Positions 58,341 to 64,000 of a stretch of DNA of 64,000 nt are shown one piece after another. The notes under the pieces were generated by a model, which saw nothing but the letters and a program-made list of their open reading frames with translations, made no database searches and was not told the DNA's origin. Both the position numbers and the translations under genes were made by a program. Each line of letters opens with the position of its first letter. The first letter of the stretch is position 1. The stretch is from positions 1 through 64,000 of the forward strand of contig NZ_PSZO01000002.1 in NCBI RefSeq assembly GCF_004335975.1. Reading direction: 5' to 3'. The stretch comes from Mycoplasma marinum. Lineage in GTDB: Bacteria; Bacillota_I; Bacilli_A; Mycoplasmatales; Metamycoplasmataceae.

Positions 58341-59240
58341 TTATTGTAAAGCTAGTAAAACTTCAGGGTTTTCTAGCAATATTCTTATTTCATAATTAAA
58401 TCTACCAATGTCTCCTCCATCAACTCATTGATGATCTCCAGCTGTTGTTAAATAAAGAACTTTACCTGGTTTCATTTCATCACCAACAATGTAAACTTTA
58501 TCTTTAATAGTACCCATTCCTGTTATTGCTAGGTTTGGATGATTTATTACTGGAACTCCAAATAATGCATCAACAGAACCATAATTAGTTATTGTGTATG
58601 TTGAATCTCGCATTTCACTTGGTTTAATAGTTCCGTCTTTACATGCTTTTGCTAATCTAATAATTTCTCTTGAAATTTCAACAACAGACATATTGTTAGC
58701 ATTTTTGATTACTGGAACAAGTAAACCTTTGTCAGTATCAACTGCAATACCAATGTTAATTTCTTTTTTATAGACAATTTCTTCTGTTTTAGAATCATAT
58801 TTAGCGTTAAATATAGGATATTTTTGAATAGCCTTGATTGTTGCTAATACAATGAATGGTAAAAAAGTTAATTTAACACCTGTTTTTTCTAAAACGGGAT
58901 CCTTAATTTTCTTTCTTAAATCTCAAAGGTTTGTAACATTAACTTCACTAACTAAGTTAACATAAGCCACTTGATTTCAAGAATTTTTAAGAGCTTTTGC
59001 AATACCTTTTCTTAAAGGAGAAGCTTTAATTCTTTTATCTTCCATTGTTGTTTCAACTTTTGAAACATTAATTGTTTCTTTAGGTTGTTTTTTAGTTTCT
59101 ATAACTTCACTCTTATTTCAAGTTGCAATATCTGATTTCATAACTCTATTATTTGGACCAGTTCCAATAACTTTTGTTATATCGATATTTAATTTTTTAG
59201 CCATCGCTCTTGCGACTGGCGTTGACAATATTTTTTTCAT
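58341..59240 (-). CDS. pdhC: Dihydrolipoamide acetyltransferase (E2) without lipoyl domain
   Basis: A 299-residue E2. It begins directly with the E1/E3-binding domain (ILSTPVARAMAKKLNIDITK, VIGTGPNNRVMKSDI, about 4-40). A linker and the catalytic acetyltransferase core follow (KASPLRKGIAKALKNSW, DTDKGLLVPVIKNA, FGVPVINHPNLAI). The usual N-terminal lipoyl domain is missing; the start at 59240 has an SD and no lipoyl sequence lies upstream, where pdhB ends 7 nt away. The C-terminal HHxxxDG-type site appears as DHQWVDGGDIGRF, with one His. Confidence 0.93.
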
Positions 59241-59247
59241 ATTTCTC

Positions 59248-60237
59248 CTACGCCTTAAAGGCCATTATTTCTTTTAGTTTAGTTGCTATTTTTTCTGGTG
59301 TTATTGAGTGAATTTTTTCACTAGTAGCAAGTGGTATTGTTATATCAAATCCAGTTAATCTTGAAAGTGGAGCTTCTAAATACTCAAAAGCTTTTTCATT
59401 AACCCTAGTTATAATTTCAGATGAAACTGAAAATGATTTAACAGCTTCATGAACTACTAGTAATCTACCTGTTTTTTTAACGGAATTAATAATTGTTTCT
59501 GTGTCAATTGGTGAAATTGTTCTTAAGTCAATTAATTCAACGTCAATATTTGATCCTTCTTTTCCAAGGTTTTGAATAGCTTTAATAGAATCATGAACTT
59601 GAGCACCGTAAGTTACCAAAGTAATTGACTCACCTTCTTTAATAATATTTGCTTTTCCTAGTTCAACTTCATATTCACCTTCAGGAACTTCTTGTTTAAA
59701 TGATCTATAAATTTTCTTAGATTCTAAAAATACTACTGGATCATTTGATTTTAAAGCAGCAAGCATCATTCCTTTTGTATCATATGGATTTGATGGCATA
59801 ACAACTTTTATACCAGGAACATGAGCGAACATAGCTTCAATAGCTTCTGAATGGTGTTCAAGCGCTCTAACTCCTCCACCCATTGGCATTCTAACTATTA
59901 GTGGACAACTAAATCTTCCTCTTGATCTATTTCTAATTCTTGCAGCATGTGTAAATAATTGTTGGAATGATGCATAAGAAAATCCTTGAAATTGCATCTC
60001 CACAATTGGTTTCATACCAGCAATAGCTAATCCAACCCCTGTACCAGCGATTGTAGATTCAGCAATTGGTGCATCAAATACTCTATCTTCACCAAATTTT
60101 TCTTGTAATCCTTGAGTAGCTCTAAAAACACCACCTTCAAAACCGGCATCTTCACCAAAAAGAACTATTCTTTCATCTTTTTCCATAGCTACTGTTAAGG
60201 CATTATTAAGAGCCTCAATATTATTTAACTTAATCAT
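59248..60237 (-). CDS. pdhB: Pyruvate dehydrogenase E1 beta subunit
   Basis: A 329-residue E1 beta: LFGEDAGFEGGVFRATQGL, FDAPIAESTIAGTGVGLA, EMQFQGFSYASFQQL and the C-terminal RLTGFDITIP. The start at 60237 (MIKLNNIEA) has SD AGGAGG; it overlaps the pdhA end by 8 nt. It forms the thiamine-diphosphate E1 heterotetramer with PdhA. Confidence 0.97.
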   Translation of the reverse strand: MIKLNNIEALNNALTVAMEKDERIVLFGEDAGFEGGVFRATQGLQEKFGEDRVFDAPIAESTIAGTGVGLAIAGMKPIVEMQFQGFSYASFQQLFTHAARIRNRSRGRFSCPLIVRMPMGGGVRALEHHSEAIEAMFAHVPGIKVVMPSNPYDTKGMMLAALKSNDPVVFLESKKIYRSFKQEVPEGEYEVELGKANIIKEGESITLVTYGAQVHDSIKAIQNLGKEGSNIDVELIDLRTISPIDTETIINSVKKTGRLLVVHEAVKSFSVSSEIITRVNEKAFEYLEAPLSRLTGFDITIPLATSEKIHSITPEKIATKLKEIMAFKA

Positions 60238-61336
60238 TAAAACCCTCCTTTTCAAACTGAATCGCAACTTCTTGTTGTTCTTTTAATTCAGGTGTCATTT
60301 CTTCAAATGTGTGTTTAAATACATCTTCAACTTCTCTATTATTTTCTTTTAAAGATTCTTGATAAGCACTTTTAACTAATTCTAAATATTCATCTCAAAG
60401 TTTTTTATCTTCATCTTCAGTCCAAATATTTTTTTCAATTAAATAGTTTTTAATTCTATGAATTGGTTCTCATTTTTCTTCTTTTTCTTCACGTTCTTTT
60501 GTTCTATACACTCTTGGATTATCAGAAGTAGTATGAGGTCCTTGTCTTCAAGTTAGGAATTCAACTAAAATAGGGCCATTACCTTCCCTTGAATATTCAA
60601 CAGCTTCCTTAATTATTTCAGCAGAAGCAATCAAGTCATTACCATCTACACGAATAGCTGGAATACCAACAGCTGCAGCTTTTGCAGCTATTGTAGCAGC
60701 AGATGTTTCTAAATGTGTTGGAGTTGAAATTGCTCATTGGTTATTATTAACGCAAAAGACCGCTGGTCAGTTGTGCACTGAGGCAATATTCATAGCTTCA
60801 TAAAATTCACCTTCAGAAGTACCACCATCTCCAATAAATGTCATAGCAACAGCTTTTTTCTTTTGTTGTTTTAATGCAAATGCAATACCTGCAGTATGTG
60901 AATACTGAGTAGCGATAACTATATTTATTGGAAATACATTTACATCTTCAGGCATATAGTTTCCTTTTTCATTTCCATTTCAATATAGAAATTGATTTTT
61001 CAAAGGAACACCCTTCATTAACATTGCTGCATTATTTCTAAAAGAAGGTACTAATCAATCTTCTTTTTTTAGTGATAATGCTGCAGCAACCTGTAGTGCT
61101 TCTTCACCAAAGTTTGGTGCAAAAGTTAACATTCTACCTTGTCTTTGTAATTGAGACATATATGTATCTTGTTGTCTTGATAAAATCATATATTTATATG
61201 CTCTTAAAAGTTCTTCTTTTGATACTGTTGTTTTAAAATTTTTATTAATTAATTTTCCGTCTACATCTAAAAATCTAAAAAATTCTTTTTCATCTTGTCA
61301 CACTTTGTTTTTATCTATATATTTATATTTTTTCAT
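60230..61336 (-). CDS. pdhA: Pyruvate dehydrogenase E1 alpha subunit
   Basis: A 368-residue E1 alpha: the N-terminal part SRQQDTYMSQLQRQGR, the TPP motif IGDGGTSEGEFYEAMNIA...FCVNNNQWAIS (GDG...NN), and the phosphorylation-loop-like TWRQGPHTTSDNP. It decarboxylates pyruvate. It starts directly after the nox stop (TAA-ATG) and several Trp codons are UGA. Confidence 0.97.
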
Positions 61337-62689
61337 TTATTTTTCCAAACCATTAAGAACTGATTGAAGTATATAATTGAAAGGTTTGTTATAGTGTGGT
61401 AAGAAGTAAAAGTCCATTAAAGCAATATCTAGTAAAGTCATTTTTTTAGAAATTGCTAATGAAAGCATAAAGATTGCTTCTGTATGATTTGCATTACCAA
61501 AAGATCCAATTTGAGCACCTAAAATTCTAAGTGATTTAGGATCAAATACAATCTTGATTTGAACATCTTCAGCGTTATGCATTCATTCTGGTCTATCTTT
61601 ATCTTCTCAATATGTTTCTTTAAAATCAACATTCATAGCTTTTGCTGTTTCTGCTGAAATACCTGTTGATGCAAATACACAACCAAAAACATTTATACCA
61701 TTAGTACCTTGTACACCAGGGAATGGTAAGTTAGTACCTAAAACGTGATGAGCTGCTACAAGACCTGTTTTAACAGCGTTAGTAGCCAAAGCAACGTGCA
61801 TAGGTCTATCTAATGAATTGTGCATTAGAGAAACTGAATCACCCAATGCATATACATCTTTATCAGATGTTTGCATAAATTCGTTAACTAAAACTGTTTT
61901 ATTTTTTTCATCTAAATCTATTTGGTTTTCAAGCATTTTTGTTTGTGCTCTAAATCCAATTGATAATATAACCATATCAGCATCATATTCACCTTTATCA
62001 GTAACAACTTTTGCAACATTACCTTTGCCATCACCAATAAATTCTTTAACTTTTTCATTCATTTGAATTTTAATTCCATCTTTTGTCATTCTTTCTTCCA
62101 TTTTTGATGTAAATTCTTCATCAAAATATCTAGAAATAACTCTTCCTTGCATGTCAACTAATGTAACATTTTTACCTGCTTTATTAAATGCTTCAACTAA
62201 TTCAATACCAATATAACCTGCACCAATAACTACAACATTTTTAATGTTTTTATCTTTTGCTAGTTCTTTTATTTTTTGAGCATGTTGGAATAATTTTGAA
62301 ATATAAATATTATTCAAATTGATACCTTTAAAAGGCGGTACAATAGGTCAAGTACCCCCTGAATAAACTAATTTGTCGTATGTATCATAAAATTCTTCAC
62401 CTGTTTTTAAGTTTTTGACCTTAACTTGTTTTTTTTCTGTATTAACTTCAATTATTTCGTGTTCCATTTTAACTGTTACACCCATTGATGTTAATTCTTC
62501 TGGCGATGAATAAAATAATCCTTTTGGATCTTTAAATTCATCTGAAACCCATAATGCAATACCGCATCCTAAAAATGAAATGTTGCTATTTTTGTCATAA
62601 GCAATTATTTCGTGTTCTTGTGTTTTTACTGCAAGTGTTCTAATAAAAGATGTACCTGCATGGTTGGCTCCTAAAACTACAATTTTCAT
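61337..62689 (-). CDS. nox: NADH oxidase (water-forming)
   Basis: A 450-residue flavoprotein of the Nox/CoADR family. It has VVLGANHAGTSFIRTL (FAD), Cys42 in SFLGCGIALW (the redox-active cysteine), NAD site VVVIGAGYIGIELVEAF, DVYALGDSVSLMH, and a C-terminal dimerisation domain. It oxidises NADH with oxygen, balancing PDH. SD AAAAGGAG. First gene of the operon nox-pdhA-B-C-D. Confidence 0.95.
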
Positions 62690-62746
62690 ATTCTCTCCTT
62701 TTGAAATGTGTTATTCTGTAAAAAAAATCTAATATCACATGTATAA

Positions 62747-62752
62747 ATTATA
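62747..62752 (-). promoter_or_regulatory. -10 box of the nox-pdh operon
   Basis: TATAAT on the minus strand about 57 nt before the nox ATG. No clear -35. Confidence 0.5.
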
Positions 62753-62837
62753 AACCCAATTTTTACTAATGTATATACAAATATTCAACTTTTTCATTTT
62801 AATGAGCAATACCACTAATATTATTCAAAAAAAAGTT

Positions 62838-62868
62838 AAAAAAAATAATGCAAAGTGCATTATTTTCT
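62838..62868 (-). terminator. Terminator after rpsO
   Basis: Minus-strand hairpin AAATAATGCA-CTT-TGCATTATTT followed by T5; it overlaps the rpsO stop. Confidence 0.9.
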
Positions 62869-63129
62869 AAGTCCAAGCTCTTTAATAAGTGCTTGATACT
62901 TCTCAAAATCTTGTGATTTAAGATATTTAATTAAATCTTTACGTTTTTGAATTTTAGCTAAGAAACCTCTTCTTGAGTGGTTATCTTTGTGATTAGCTTT
63001 AAAGTGTGGTGTAAGAATATTGATATCTTCAGTTAAGATTGCGATTTGAGCTTCTATTGAACCTGTATTTTTAGCATCTCCACCAAATTTAATAATTAAT
63101 TCTTGTTTTCTTTCTTTTGAAACTGCCAT
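62860..63129 (-). CDS. rpsO: Ribosomal protein S15
   Basis: An 89-residue S15: TGSIEAQIAILTEDINILTPHFKANHKDNHSRRGFL and LIKYLKSQD. It binds the 16S central domain and in other bacteria represses its own mRNA. SD AAGGAGG. A structured leader precedes it. Confidence 0.98.
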   Translation of the reverse strand: MAVSKERKQELIIKFGGDAKNTGSIEAQIAILTEDINILTPHFKANHKDNHSRRGFLAKIQKRKDLIKYLKSQDFEKYQALIKELGLRK

Positions 63130-63215
63130 TTTGTCCTCCTTGTTTTTTTAATGTAACCCCAGCAAGAATTCGGACTGATATCCAAACCGAGTATTACAAC
63201 GCTTTATTGCTTAAA
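63130..63215 (-). promoter_or_regulatory. Structured rpsO leader, candidate S15 autoregulatory site
   Basis: Minus strand: GTAAT...GTTAC encloses an inner stem ACTCGG/CCGAAT around a 13-nt loop, ending before the SD. S15 leaders in other bacteria are analogous; no proof here. Confidence 0.4.
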
Positions 63216-63216
63216 C

Positions 63217-63222
63217 ATTATA
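63217..63222 (-). promoter_or_regulatory. -10 box for rpsO
   Basis: TATAAT on the minus strand, overlapping the ribF stop codon; predicted leader of about 80 nt. Confidence 0.55.
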
Positions 63223-64000
63223 AACTATTTTTAAAGAAAAGATTAGCAGCTTTTAAATGTTCTTCTCTAATTTCATCATTTTCATCCTTAATAGTGATTT
63301 CTAATTGTCTTCACCATGATAAAGAAAAGAATTTATTTTGTAAATTTTCCTTATTATTTAACATATGTATGAAATACTCACCTTTTCTTGTAACGTGAAT
63401 TACACAATGATACATAATATTATTTTCTATTGCTGTTGCTGCATAAAAACCAGAGTGTGGTTTTATAGAATGTTTATCTAGAATAAAGTCATTCTTAGTT
63501 TTTATTTGAACATTAGTTGTTCATGGTGATACTAGTAGCGAATTTGCAAACTCTAATTCACCAAAGGGGATTTGTTCCTTGATTATTGAAGTTGATATTT
63601 TTACATCTGAAATTTTCTTGAGTTCTACAATCTCTACGTTTCCAAATATCTTCTCTAGAAGTTGTACATTGCCAGCTGCTGCTCTACCAAATTTAAAGTC
63701 TCTACCGCAAACTATAAGTGAAGGGTTATACTTTTCCTTAATTTCTTTTATAAAGGCCTCAGGTTGCAAAGAAAGTGTATGTAAATCATTTTTCAATAAC
63801 ATCGAATAATCAATTTCCATATTTGATAATTTTTGTAATCTAACTTCCAATTGCTCAAACATCTCTTTTGTTTTCTTTGGTAATTCATAAGGTTTTTCAA
63901 ACATCATTAAAATTATTGGTTTCCCAGTTCTTTTTGCCGCTTTAATCAATTCAAGATGTCCAATATGAATTGCATCAAAAGAACCCATTATTATTACTGG
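63218..64000 (-). CDS. ribF: Bifunctional riboflavin kinase/FAD synthetase RibF (5' end outside window)
   Basis: At least 260 residues, cut by the right edge. The adenylyltransferase domain shows GSFDAIHIGHLELIKAA (HIGH-type site) and IVCGRDFKFGRAAAGN. The kinase domain has KISTSIIKEQI (ISST-type), then HSGFYAATA and a C-terminal riboflavin kinase fold. It ends at 63218. The true start is beyond position 64000. It makes FMN and FAD, cofactors of Nox and PdhD. In other bacteria ribF also precedes rpsO. Confidence 0.93.

Overview
The window comes from a mycoplasma (class Mollicutes, Mycoplasmopsis/Metamycoplasma-like). Base composition is very AT-rich. UGA is read as tryptophan throughout: dozens of conserved proteins, for example RecA, PheT, CysRS and PdhA, continue through in-frame UGA at positions where tryptophan fits. 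Lipoproteins carry mycoplasma-type lipoboxes, and the gene set is that of a glycolytic, peptide-scavenging, wall-less bacterium. I cannot name the species. No CRISPR array, intact insertion sequence or prophage is visible.

Layout. 1-5400: an rrn operon on the minus strand (16S then 23S, no tRNA in the spacer, no 5S before the terminator). 5400-13900, mostly minus: ymdB, recA, cinA, pheT-pheS behind a compact Phe T-box, hslO, and the panT-coaX pantothenate pair. 14000-15200: ackA on plus. 15370-26790: one long minus-strand operon, pepF-oppABCDF plus a small membrane protein, behind an RNA leader that matches the lysine riboswitch. 27500-31420: apt, rplA-rplK, an amino-acid permease with a small membrane protein, and tRNA-Gln/tRNA-Tyr. 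31490-34600: an endonuclease I-type lipoprotein and a large lipoprotein. 34700-38950: nusG, secE, rpmG, a SigH-like sigma factor, rlmB, and CysRS fused in frame to an ECF-type membrane domain. 39050-47270: rlmH, mnmG, rbgA, two paralogous membrane proteins, ffh, rplS, trmD, rpsP. 47470-52380, plus: an ABC exporter pair, a third paralogous membrane protein and a YhhN-type protein. 52490-54020, minus: a coiled-coil lipoprotein with a frameshift in a run of seven A. 54170-55910, plus: lplA and an alpha/beta hydrolase. 56490-62690, minus: nox-pdhA-pdhB-pdhC-pdhD. 62860-64000, minus: rpsO and ribF (cut by the right edge).

How it works together. Peptides are imported by Opp and trimmed by PepF, and this operon appears to be tuned by lysine through an RNA switch. 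Phenylalanyl-tRNA synthetase appears to be tuned by uncharged tRNA-Phe through a T-box. Pyruvate goes through PDH to acetyl-CoA; AckA makes ATP from acetyl phosphate and Nox recycles NADH. LplA supplies lipoate to a lipoyl domain that sits on E3 rather than E2. Pantothenate is imported by PanT and phosphorylated by CoaX. A recurring promoter design, TATAAT followed 6-9 nt later by the ATG, predicts leaderless mRNAs for about eleven genes.
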